A stretch of DNA of 7,405 bases from Candidatus Magasanikiibacteriota bacterium. GTDB taxonomy: Bacteria; Patescibacteriota; Patescibacteriia; Magasanikbacterales; UBA922. Position 1 is the stretch's first letter; each line of letters opens with the position of its first letter. Made by a program: the position numbers and the translations under genes. Location: assembly GCA_023246555.1 (NCBI GenBank), contig JAHFIC010000013.1, positions 10,828-18,232 on the forward strand, written 5' to 3'. The notes under the pieces are model-generated. The model had not been told where the DNA came from and searched no databases. It saw only the letters and a list, made by a program, of their open reading frames with translations. Positions 1-4,614 of the stretch are shown here, in pieces.

Positions 1-1
1 C

Positions 2-166
2 AAAAAAGATTTACAAAAAGATTTACAATCTCTTGAGCAGTCTCTTGTGAATCGAATGGACGAAGGTTTTGCGAATATTCACACTGAACTGCGCTCGATT
101 GGCAAAGAGCTTGAAGACATAAAAAATCAACTCGAACGAACTCTACAGAAACTTCAACCGGCCTAA
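2..166 (+). CDS. C-terminal end of a coiled-coil protein (partial, 5' end outside window)
   Basis: An open frame enters from the left edge at base 2 and ends at a TAA at 164-166, giving 54 residues. It is rich in Lys, Glu, Gln and Leu, with hydrophobic residues spaced every 3-4 positions (LQSLEQSLVNRM, then IGKELEDIKNQLERTLQKL). That is the pattern of an amphipathic helix or coiled coil. Codons often end in A or T (AAA, GAT, TTA, CAA), as in the mixed codon use of the large gene on the right and unlike the four GC-rich genes in between. It converges on gene A. The A-rich stretch after the stop followed by a GC-rich hairpin gives no T-run on this strand, so that terminator serves the opposite gene. 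The family cannot be recognised from this fragment. Being coding is likely but rests on one short open frame. Confidence 0.6.
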   Translation, partial: KKDLQKDLQSLEQSLVNRMDEGFANIHTELRSIGKELEDIKNQLERTLQKLQPA

Positions 167-201
167 AATAAAAGAGCCCCGGCGCGAAGATGCGTCGGGG
201 C
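166..201 (-). terminator. Intrinsic terminator of gene A
   Basis: On the minus strand a 10-bp stem (arms 192-201 and 176-185, one G-T wobble, six-base loop 186-191) is followed at once by TCTTTTATTTT. This is a classical Rho-independent terminator, lying about 75 bases after the stop of gene A and next to the convergent coding end at 166. On the plus strand no T-run follows the stem. Confidence 0.8.
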
Positions 202-206
202 AGAGA

Positions 207-251
207 CTCGTGAGAATTCACGGCAGTGTGCGTCTCGGGGTGGGACACTGC
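207..251 (-). other. Two further stem-loops in the 3' UTR of gene A
   Basis: Two perfect small inverted repeats lie between gene A and its terminator: a 7-bp stem GCAGTGT/ACACTGC (223-229 with 245-251) and a 5-bp stem CGTGA/TCACG with a four-base loop (209-222). The second includes the sequence CTCGTGAG, which also occurs at the same relative place after genes C and D. Gene A therefore appears to carry a reduced form of the twin-hairpin element described there. Confidence 0.5.
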
Positions 252-275
252 TAGAGAGGAAAGAACAAGAGGCGG

Positions 276-1670
276 CTACGGGGCCGGGTTCATGGGCAAG
301 TGGCAGTCGCCACTCGCCGTAAGGGTCGGGAGGATGATGTCATCCTCGCCGCACCGACCGAGTCCGCGCCAGTTGGCGATGCAGTAGTTCAGCTTGTCCG
401 TGGTGGACATGCCGAACCACTCGCTATACGACATGACGCCGCTCGGCCACAGCCAGTGACCCGTTGCGCCGGGGTCGAATATCTGGCCGACTCCCTGGCC
501 GTTGCCGTCGGGCTGATCGTCTCCGTACGGGCCGAAGACGAACGGACCTTCGACCGGCGCGCCCGTGAGGGTCGTCGTGCCGAGTTGGACCGTCACGGTG
601 CTCGTCGTGAGATTGATCACGCCGGCACCGGTCAACGGGCAGCTCGAGCGATCGATCGGCTCGACCGGGGGGTCGACAGGCTCCTCGACGCAGATACCCT
701 CGTCGATCTCGCCGTTCATGTTGTCGTCGAAGCCATCGTAGGCTTCGCCGCAGAACTCTTCCCCGACGTAGCAGCCGGCGTCGCCATCACCGTTTAGGCA
801 TGACGTGCACTGGTTGCCTTGCGTCGGGCAGCCCCACATGTAGTTGTCGGGCAGATCGGCGGGGCGGGAGTCGGCGCACTCCCAATCGAACTCGGGACCG
901 TGGCAGCAAAGCGGGATCTGCTCCGGCTCGCACCGGTGGTTGCGCGGCACCTTCCGCAGGCAGATGTCGGCGGGGATCGGACAAACGATCGTCTCGCACG
1001 CATTCGTCGAGAGATCGCACCGCTCGTCGCCGGCACAGTCGTCGTTGTCCACACAGCAATTCGGGATCTCCGCGTTGGCGCAAGCGCCGTCGGCGATCGA
1101 GTCCGTGGTGCAGATGTTGTCGTCGTTGCAGTCCAGGCAGACACCGGCGACCGTGGAGGTGTTCGACGTGCAGAGCTCGCCGCTGGCGCAGTCGTCGTCC
1201 GACGTACAGCAGTCGGGGTCGAGCGTATGCCTGCACTCCTGCCCGACGACCTCCTCGGTCGTACAAGCGTCGCCGTCGTCCGGACAGGAGACTTCGCACC
1301 CCTCGTCGATCACGCCGTAGCCGGGCTCGCCCGGACAGGACTGGTCGTGCCCGTCGCAAAGCTCGGGCGTTCCCGGATCGAGCGCGTAGGGATTGGTGTC
1401 GTCACAGTCCGGACGAAGACCGCTGATGCACGTGCCGGTGCTGTCGGTCTCGGTGCAGCTGCCTTCGGCGGGCCTTCCGTCGCCGTCGGCGTCGGTGCAG
1501 TTGAACTGAGCGCCATCCGGTCCGACACACAGGATGATCGTGTTGTTGTTCGTGTTGTTGATCGTGGTCCCGCCAGCGGGACCGGCCTCGATGGTGTCTC
1601 GCGGATCGCAACCCACGAGGACGGTGGCCGCGATGAGGCTCGCGGTCAGCCATGATGCGTGCTTACGCAT
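276..1670 (-). CDS. Cys-rich lipoprotein with MopE-type putative metal-binding motif (gene A)
   Basis: A predicted 464-residue exported lipoprotein. The N-terminus is MRK plus a hydrophobic stretch ending in lipobox LVGC, so lipidation would be at Cys21. A Gly/Asn/Thr-rich linker follows. Residues 60-70 (DADGDG) and 88-125 (DCDD...PGTPELCDG...DEGC) match the Asp-rich 'putative metal-binding motif' seen in MopE-like surface proteins. A second, degenerate copy (308-327, YDGFDDNMNGEIDEG) has lost its cysteines. Residues 136-264 hold three similar units with a CC pair and a later Cys (about 136-167, 187-218, 237-264), the third most diverged. The C-terminal third (340-464) is Gly/Thr-rich with only a few Cys. 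The start is fixed by AGGAGG at 1677-1682, six bases upstream. Likely role: calcium or other divalent-metal binding, or disulfide-stabilised surface adhesion; the exact function is unknown. The GC-rich codon use differs from the flanking genes. Confidence 0.88.
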   Translation of the reverse strand: MRKHASWLTASLIAATVLVGCDPRDTIEAGPAGGTTINNTNNNTIILCVGPDGAQFNCTDADGDGRPAEGSCTETDSTGTCISGLRPDCDDTNPYALDPGTPELCDGHDQSCPGEPGYGVIDEGCEVSCPDDGDACTTEEVVGQECRHTLDPDCCTSDDDCASGELCTSNTSTVAGVCLDCNDDNICTTDSIADGACANAEIPNCCVDNDDCAGDERCDLSTNACETIVCPIPADICLRKVPRNHRCEPEQIPLCCHGPEFDWECADSRPADLPDNYMWGCPTQGNQCTSCLNGDGDAGCYVGEEFCGEAYDGFDDNMNGEIDEGICVEEPVDPPVEPIDRSSCPLTGAGVINLTTSTVTVQLGTTTLTGAPVEGPFVFGPYGDDQPDGNGQGVGQIFDPGATGHWLWPSGVMSYSEWFGMSTTDKLNYCIANWRGLGRCGEDDIILPTLTASGDCHLPMNPAP

Positions 1671-1676
1671 TTTTTT

Positions 1677-1682
1677 CCTCCT
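1677..1682 (-). promoter_or_regulatory. Shine-Dalgarno site of gene A
   Basis: AGGAGG lies six bases before the ATG at 1670 on the minus strand. It decides this start. Confidence 0.85.
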
Positions 1683-1782
1683 CTTTTACGAGGTGTCAAG
1701 TTCCCCTGCCTACAGCCCCGATTACGGAGCAGATTGCTCTGCCCCCCGACCTGGGCGTGAAGCGCAAGGAAACGTGTTAGAT

Positions 1783-1834
1783 GATTGGTCGGTTTCGATA
1801 GAAAACACGAATTCTCTACCAAAACCGACCAATC
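1783..1834. repeat. 13-bp perfect inverted repeat in the leader of gene A
   Basis: Arms 1783-1795 (GATTGGTCGGTTT) and 1822-1834 are exact reverse complements around a 26-base loop. The right arm shares GACCAATC (1827-1834) with the next hairpin at 1827-1852, so the two cannot form together. The repeat lies about 110-165 bases upstream of gene A in the 317-base gene-free stretch 1671-1987. Apart from these inverted repeats and the Shine-Dalgarno site, I see only a small GAGCA/TGCTC hairpin near 1731-1743 in that stretch. Confidence 0.7.
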
Positions 1835-1860
1835 TCTCGAAAGAGGTTGGTCGTTTTTTA
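1827..1860 (+). terminator. Terminator-like hairpin with T-run on the plus strand
   Basis: An 11-bp stem (1827-1837 with 1842-1852, one wobble, loop CGAA) is followed by GTTTTTTA. It has the form of an intrinsic terminator for plus-strand transcription, although no plus-strand gene is visible upstream. On the minus strand the same bases put an A-run before the hairpin, which would then sit near the 5' end of the gene A transcript. The structure is certain; the active strand is not. Confidence 0.5.
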
Positions 1861-1862
1861 TA
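1857..1862 (-). promoter_or_regulatory. Possible -10 element for gene A
   Basis: TATAAA on the minus strand lies in the AT-rich part of the leader, a few bases before the hairpin at 1827-1852. The best -35 at 17-base spacing is TTTATT, which is poor. A TTGACA occurs further upstream (about 1916-1921) but has no convincing -10 at standard spacing. This is a weak assignment. Confidence 0.25.
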
Positions 1863-1870
1863 AAAGGAAC

Positions 1871-1901
1871 TTGCTCACAAATAAATTTATGAGCAATTTT
1901 T
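1871..1901 (+). terminator. Second plus-strand terminator-like hairpin
   Basis: A 7-bp perfect stem (TTGCTCA 1871-1877 with TGAGCAA 1890-1896) is followed directly by TTTTTA on the plus strand. It overlaps the larger inverted repeat at 1894-1932, so only one of the two can form at a time. As with the hairpin at 1827, no plus-strand gene is visible to terminate. Confidence 0.4.
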
Positions 1902-1932
1902 ATTTGGCAAATAGCTTGTCAAATAAAAATTG
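1894..1932. repeat. 13-bp perfect AT-rich inverted repeat
   Basis: CAATTTTTATTTG (1894-1906) and its exact reverse complement (1920-1932) flank a 13-base loop. The repeat lies between the terminator of gene B and the leader of gene A. Its left arm overlaps the 3' arm and T-run of the hairpin at 1871-1901. It could be an operator, a terminator extension or an RNA hairpin. Confidence 0.6.
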
Positions 1933-1972
1933 GGTGCGCTCGGTATTCTTTTGGGAGAAGAACACCGAGCGC
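1924..1972 (-). terminator. Probable intrinsic terminator of gene B
   Basis: A 15-bp stem with one wobble (arms 1958-1972 and 1936-1950, seven-base loop 1951-1957) lies 15 bases after the stop of gene B. On the minus strand it is followed by ACCCAATTTTTATTT. The T-run begins about six bases after the stem, a little further than ideal. Confidence 0.65.
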
Positions 1973-1987
1973 GTGGTGCCGCGTGCC

Positions 1988-2500
1988 TCAAACGGAGTCG
2001 GCCGGTTGCGGCGGCGGAGCAGTGTCCTCGTCTGAATCCTCCTCGTTGTCGAGGAGGTCGAGGATGACCCCTGATACGATGCCGACCCCGACCCCGATGA
2101 TGCCGCCCTTCACGGCGGCCCCTCCGGAGTAGCTCCCGTCGCCGATCAGGGTGGGGAACGCCCACCAGGAGATTCCGGCGCCGATCGCGCCGGTGCCGAC
2201 GGGGAGGACGAAGTATTTCACGAGCGTGGGGACTTTGTCCCCCTTCTCGGTCTTCATCTCCTCAGCGGCGGGAACGAGCATGGGCTGCTCGACGGGCGCG
2301 GCCGGCTTCGGCTGCGGGCGCAAGTCGAGGACGGCGCAGACCTCGCCCCGACGGCATTTCAGGTCGACGACCTGGATCGTGGTGGCGGGGCGAACGGCGG
2401 GCTCGACGGGCGCGGCCGGTCGGACGACGGGCGGCGGTGTGGCGGTGGCGCAGGCGGAGGTGAGGGAAACCAAAACGATCGCGAGAATCGACTTACGCAT
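1988..2500 (-). CDS. Small proline-rich predicted lipoprotein with Gly-rich hydrophobic segments (gene B)
   Basis: A 170-residue protein. The start at 2500 is chosen over an upstream ATG at 2551 because a full AAGGAGG (2510-2516) lies nine bases before it and a signal sequence begins there. MRK plus a hydrophobic stretch ends in TSAC, a relaxed lipobox with Cys17. Residues 22-40 and 61-78 are Pro/Ala/Val-rich linkers around a short unit with two cysteines, Cys49 and Cys55. Two Gly-rich hydrophobic segments follow (about 92-119 and 126-150), resembling glycine-zipper membrane hairpins, then an acidic tail (DNEEDSDED) and a Pro-rich end. I do not recognise a named family. It probably sits in the envelope, anchored by lipid and possibly by the hydrophobic hairpin. 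It lies between C and A with its own leader and terminator, so it is probably a separate transcription unit. Confidence 0.8.
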   Translation of the reverse strand: MRKSILAIVLVSLTSACATATPPPVVRPAAPVEPAVRPATTIQVVDLKCRRGEVCAVLDLRPQPKPAAPVEQPMLVPAAEEMKTEKGDKVPTLVKYFVLPVGTGAIGAGISWWAFPTLIGDGSYSGGAAVKGGIIGVGVGIVSGVILDLLDNEEDSDEDTAPPPQPADSV

Positions 2501-2509
2501 TTGCGTAGT

Positions 2510-2516
2510 CCTCCTT
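2510..2516 (-). promoter_or_regulatory. Shine-Dalgarno site of gene B
   Basis: AAGGAGG on the minus strand, nine bases before the ATG at 2500. It excludes the longer frame that starts at 2551. Confidence 0.85.
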
Positions 2517-2577
2517 GTTGTTGTGAATTTCTCGGATACGACGTCTCTCAACCTCCACGCCTCATTGCGCGGAGTGA

Positions 2578-2637
2578 TTGACGGTCGAAATAAAAAGAAA
2601 ATGGTTTTTCCATCTCATTGCGACCGTCAAATTTTTT
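2578..2637 (+). terminator. Hairpin with plus-strand T-run in the leader of gene B
   Basis: Arms TTGACGGTCG (2578-2587) and CGACCGTCAA (2621-2630) form a perfect 10-bp stem around a 33-base loop, which itself holds a small ATGG/CCAT pairing. On the plus strand ATTTTTT follows, as in an intrinsic terminator. On the minus strand the same place reads CATAAAAAA before the hairpin, so it may instead be a weak -10 followed by a 5' leader hairpin for gene B, about 80-130 bases upstream of its start. A possible -35 is GTAACA at 18-base spacing. The strand of action is unresolved. Confidence 0.4.
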
Positions 2638-2698
2638 ATGTTCTGTAAAGAACCATCCTGTTACTCACCACCAACTTGGTTGATGATGACTAATGGAT

Positions 2699-2784
2699 GT
2701 CCGTCACACACTGCACGAATGCATTGTGTGACGGACGAATTTCTCGTGAGCGCCTTCGCGACTCCTGTCGCGTTGGCGCATCAC
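2699..2784 (-). other. Twin stem-loop element after gene C
   Basis: Two stem-loops directly follow the stop of gene C, which is four bases away. The first on the minus strand (2746-2784) has nested stems GTGA/TCAC, GCGCC/GGCGC and CGCGAC/GTCGCG with a TT/TT internal loop. The second (2699-2736) is a 12-bp perfect stem starting GTCCGTC, with an inner TGCA/TGCA stem capped by a loop that reads TTCG on the minus strand. The nine-base linker ends in CTC. No T-run follows either stem, so this is not a standard terminator. The same plan, with different but still complementary stem bases, follows gene D. Confidence 0.75.
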
Positions 2785-2788
2785 GTTG

Positions 2789-3541
2789 CTACTCGGCCCC
2801 GTCTTCGTCGGGTGAGGTCCCATCGATCTCGTTGCGCACACGCTGCGCGATCGTCTGGAGCTCTCCGGAACCCTGCCGCCAGCCATACATGCCGGCCTCC
2901 TGCGTCGCCGCGACGCGGACCAGGACATCCTTCTGCCGTTCGGCCGTCGCGGTCAGGATCGCGGCCTGGCCGCTCACGCCCGCGACCGAGTCTTCGGTCT
3001 GCGTGACGCGGTCGGCGATCCCGGAGAGGGCTCCCTCGACCTTGCCGAGGCGGCCGGAGACCGCCACGAGTTTCTTCTCGCCTGCCGCGACCGTCTCGCC
3101 GATCGTGCGCAGCGACCCTTCGAGCGCCGCGATCGACGACGTGTTCGTCGCGACCTTGCCCTCGAGCGCGGCGAGTCCGGTCGTGGCCGTCTGAACGAGC
3201 CCGTAGAGCTCGTCGATGGCCGGATCGACATGGTCGTCGAGACGCGTGTTGATCGCCAAGATCCCGGTCTTGTTCGCCGTAACCCTCGCATCGAGCTCCG
3301 CGACGGTCACCTCGACCTTGATCTTGTTCGCGTCGACCTTCGACTCGATCGCACCGGCCTTGTCGCCGAGCGCGACGATCTGCTGCTCGTTCTTCCAGGT
3401 CCCGAATGCAACGCCGCCGATGACCAGGAAGACCCCGAGAGCAAGGAAGCCAAGGGCAAGGTACTTGGCCCATCGGGCGATCCGAGAAGGGACGCTCGTG
3501 TTCATCGTCGTGTTCACGTTGGTAACTGTTGCGGTTGACAT
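2789..3541 (-). CDS. Membrane-anchored coiled-coil protein (gene C)
   Basis: A 250-residue protein with a short polar N-terminus, then basic residues (SRIARWAK) and one strong membrane helix at about 27-48 (LALGFLALGVFLVIGGVAFG). From about residue 51 to 215 the sequence has hydrophobic residues every 3-4 positions among Ala, Glu, Lys, Asp and Thr (for example VAELDARVTANKTGILAINTRL), which points to a long extended coiled coil outside or along the membrane. The tail is acidic (SPDEDGAE). The start has a modest GAAAGG eight bases upstream; an in-frame Met13 has none. Gene D has the same layout, and both carry the same 3' twin stem-loop, so the two may be distant paralogues. No enzyme motif is visible. 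A structural, tethering or surface-fibre role is an inference from shape only. Confidence 0.82.
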   Translation of the reverse strand: MSTATVTNVNTTMNTSVPSRIARWAKYLALGFLALGVFLVIGGVAFGTWKNEQQIVALGDKAGAIESKVDANKIKVEVTVAELDARVTANKTGILAINTRLDDHVDPAIDELYGLVQTATTGLAALEGKVATNTSSIAALEGSLRTIGETVAAGEKKLVAVSGRLGKVEGALSGIADRVTQTEDSVAGVSGQAAILTATAERQKDVLVRVAATQEAGMYGWRQGSGELQTIAQRVRNEIDGTSPDEDGAE

Positions 3542-3561
3542 CTAGATTGCCTTTCGTTCTG

Positions 3562-3577
3562 CGCGACATCAGTCGCG
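3562..3577 (-). other. Perfect 6-bp hairpin just before the ribosome-binding region of gene C
   Basis: CGCGAC (3562-3567) and GTCGCG (3572-3577) pair around a four-base loop, about 20 bases upstream of the gene C start. Exactly the same stem sequence, with a different loop, forms the core of the hairpin after gene C (2757-2772). Confidence 0.5.
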
Positions 3578-3668
3578 TCTTTGTTTGTCGAGAATTTCAT
3601 TCGATCGATACGACGCAGATATGGCAAAAGCTCAAACGATGGTTGTGAAGCACATCGCGAACCTCTAC

Positions 3669-3739
3669 TGACCACAGCTGATTGGTCATCTGCGGAACAG
3701 AAAGAAGAATATGAATTCAATTTCTCTGTTCCGCAGATG
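3669..3739 (-). other. 15-bp perfect inverted repeat and adjacent small hairpin in the leader of gene C
   Basis: Arms 3687-3701 (CATCTGCGGAACAGA) and 3725-3739 are exact reverse complements around a 23-base AT-rich loop. A 6-bp stem TGACCA/TGGTCA (3669-3674 with 3683-3688) abuts and slightly overlaps it. There is no T-run on either strand, so it is not an intrinsic terminator. In the gene-free stretch 3542-3902 I otherwise see the twin hairpin of gene D, the hairpin at 3562 and no convincing promoter. Confidence 0.65.
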
Positions 3740-3812
3740 ATCGCCGAGTAGTTTGATGTAAAGAATTTGTCCTGTACTCCACACGAAGTTGCCTTCATGG
3801 TGAGTATTAGAT

Positions 3813-3899
3813 GTCCGTCCCGATAACAGCTTCCTGCTGTATCGGGACGGACGGTTTTCTCGTGAGCGCCTTGCGACATCCTGTCGCTTGGCGCATCAC
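3813..3899 (-). other. Twin stem-loop element after gene D
   Basis: The element lies three bases after the stop of gene D. On the minus strand the first stem-loop (3862-3899) has nested GTGA/TCAC, GCGCC/GGCGC and GCGAC/GTCGC stems with a TT/TT internal loop. A nine-base linker ending TTCTC on the plus strand leads to the second (3813-3852): a 12-bp perfect stem GTCCGTCCCGAT/ATCGGGACGGAC with an inner ACAGC/GCTGT stem. Compared with the copy after gene C, the basal GTCCGTC is kept, the distal five pairs are all replaced by other complementary pairs, and the inner stems also differ but still pair. Confidence 0.78.
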
Positions 3900-3902
3900 A
3901 TT

Positions 3903-4538
3903 TTAGCGCGTGCCGGGGACGGCGTGAAGAGCCGCCGGATCCCCGATGAAGACCATCTTCACCGGAACCGGCGCCTCGCTGGCCGCCTTCTGCTCCTGGC
4001 GCAGTAGTTCGAGCGCGGCCGCCGCGCGGGCCTGACCCTTTGTGATCTTCGCGACATTGGTCTTCACGAGGCCGAGTTCCGTTTTGACCGTACCGAGGTC
4101 ACCCTTCATCGTCGCGATGTCGCCTTTGACCGTACCGAGGTCACCCTTCATCGTCGCGATGTCGCCTTTGACCGTACCGAGGTCACCCTTCATCGTCGCG
4201 ATGTCGCCCTGGGCGGTGGCGACGTTCGCCTCGAGCTTGTTGAAAGCCGGAACGAACGACGTGTTCACCCACCCCTTGACGTTCGCGATGTCCGACGCGG
4301 CCGCCGCGGAATCCTTCGCCGCGGCGCGGGCGGCCTTGCGGGTCTGCTTGACCGTGCTCTCTCGAGCACCGGTCGACACCGCGATGATGCCGAGCGTGAG
4401 CCCGCCGACGGCGAAGATCAACATCGCGATCTGAAAGATCAACGTCCACGTACCGCGGCCACCGGCGCTGAAGTGGATCGGGGAGGCGGAGACGGTGACG
4501 GGTACACTCAACTGGTTCTGAATCGGGTTCGGATTCAT
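3903..4538 (-). CDS. Membrane-anchored coiled-coil protein with 14-residue tandem repeats (gene D)
   Basis: A 211-residue protein. The start at 4538 is chosen over an ATG at 4631 because AAGGAGG (4547-4553) lies eight bases upstream. A polar N-terminus leads to one membrane helix at about 31-55 (WTLIFQIAMLIFAVGGLTLGII), an Ala/Lys-rich helix (59-88), and a coiled coil. Residues 111-152 are three identical copies of GDIATMKGDLGTVK. Each copy is two heptads with hydrophobics at positions 3 and 6, typical of a regular coiled coil. The C-terminus is Ala/Gln-rich, then VKMVFIGDPAALHAVPGTR. It shares its layout and its 3' stem-loop element with gene C. The Shine-Dalgarno lies inside a small palindrome (GTCC/GGAC, 4545-4559) that could partly mask it. 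No family is recognised; a structural envelope role is inferred. Confidence 0.82.
   Translation of the reverse strand: MNPNPIQNQLSVPVTVSASPIHFSAGGRGTWTLIFQIAMLIFAVGGLTLGIIAVSTGARESTVKQTRKAARAAAKDSAAAASDIANVKGWVNTSFVPAFNKLEANVATAQGDIATMKGDLGTVKGDIATMKGDLGTVKGDIATMKGDLGTVKTELGLVKTNVAKITKGQARAAAALELLRQEQKAASEAPVPVKMVFIGDPAALHAVPGTR
4083..4208 (-). repeat. Three perfect 42-bp tandem repeats inside gene D
   Basis: Units 4083-4124, 4125-4166 and 4167-4208 are identical base for base. Each encodes 14 residues, that is two coiled-coil heptads. The perfect identity points to recent expansion, and because 42 is a multiple of three, gain or loss of units would change the length of the coiled coil without shifting the frame. 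Confidence 0.95.
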
Positions 4539-4546
4539 CTGTTTGT

Positions 4547-4553
4547 CCTCCTT
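4547..4553 (-). promoter_or_regulatory. Shine-Dalgarno site of gene D
   Basis: AAGGAGG lies eight bases before the ATG at 4538 and sets this start. A TATAGT at 4573-4578 on the minus strand could be a second -10 element close to the gene, but no good -35 precedes it. Confidence 0.8.
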
Positions 4554-4614
4554 AAGGACGTTCCGCCGCGGCACTATACCAGGGCGGAGGAAATTCAGAA
4601 TTTTTGGTTGCCCG

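Noticed and set aside
819..1655. A 278-codon plus-strand open frame opposite gene A
   Set aside because: It is a mirror of the GC-rich, G/C-ending codons of gene A; its Arg/Val/Ala-rich product shows no motif, and gene A has a signal sequence, lipobox and ribosome site.
1776..1782. GTTAGAT next to a large inverted repeat, resembling an integron attC core site
   Set aside because: No matching partner core site lies at the other end, the hairpins after C and D lack core sites of this form, and no integron integrase is visible. The cassette-like look remains, but not as a standard integron.
1988..3541. Genes B (lipoprotein) and C (membrane helix plus coiled coil) as a phage spanin pair
   Set aside because: The arrangement recalls outer and inner spanins, but B is longer with extra hydrophobic segments, the genes do not overlap, and no holin or endolysin is nearby.
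3514..3879. A minus-strand open frame of 121 codons between genes D and C
   Set aside because: It reads straight through the 15-bp repeat and the twin hairpin, overlaps the start of gene C in another frame, has no ribosome-binding site and has an unusual Ser/Cys composition. Probably a chance frame.
2699..3899. The twin hairpins as the stem structures of a diversity-generating retroelement target
   Set aside because: No reverse transcriptase, template repeat or variable-region repeat is present in the window.
4083..4208. Tandem repeats as a CRISPR array
   Set aside because: There are no spacers; the units are head to tail and lie in frame inside a coding region.
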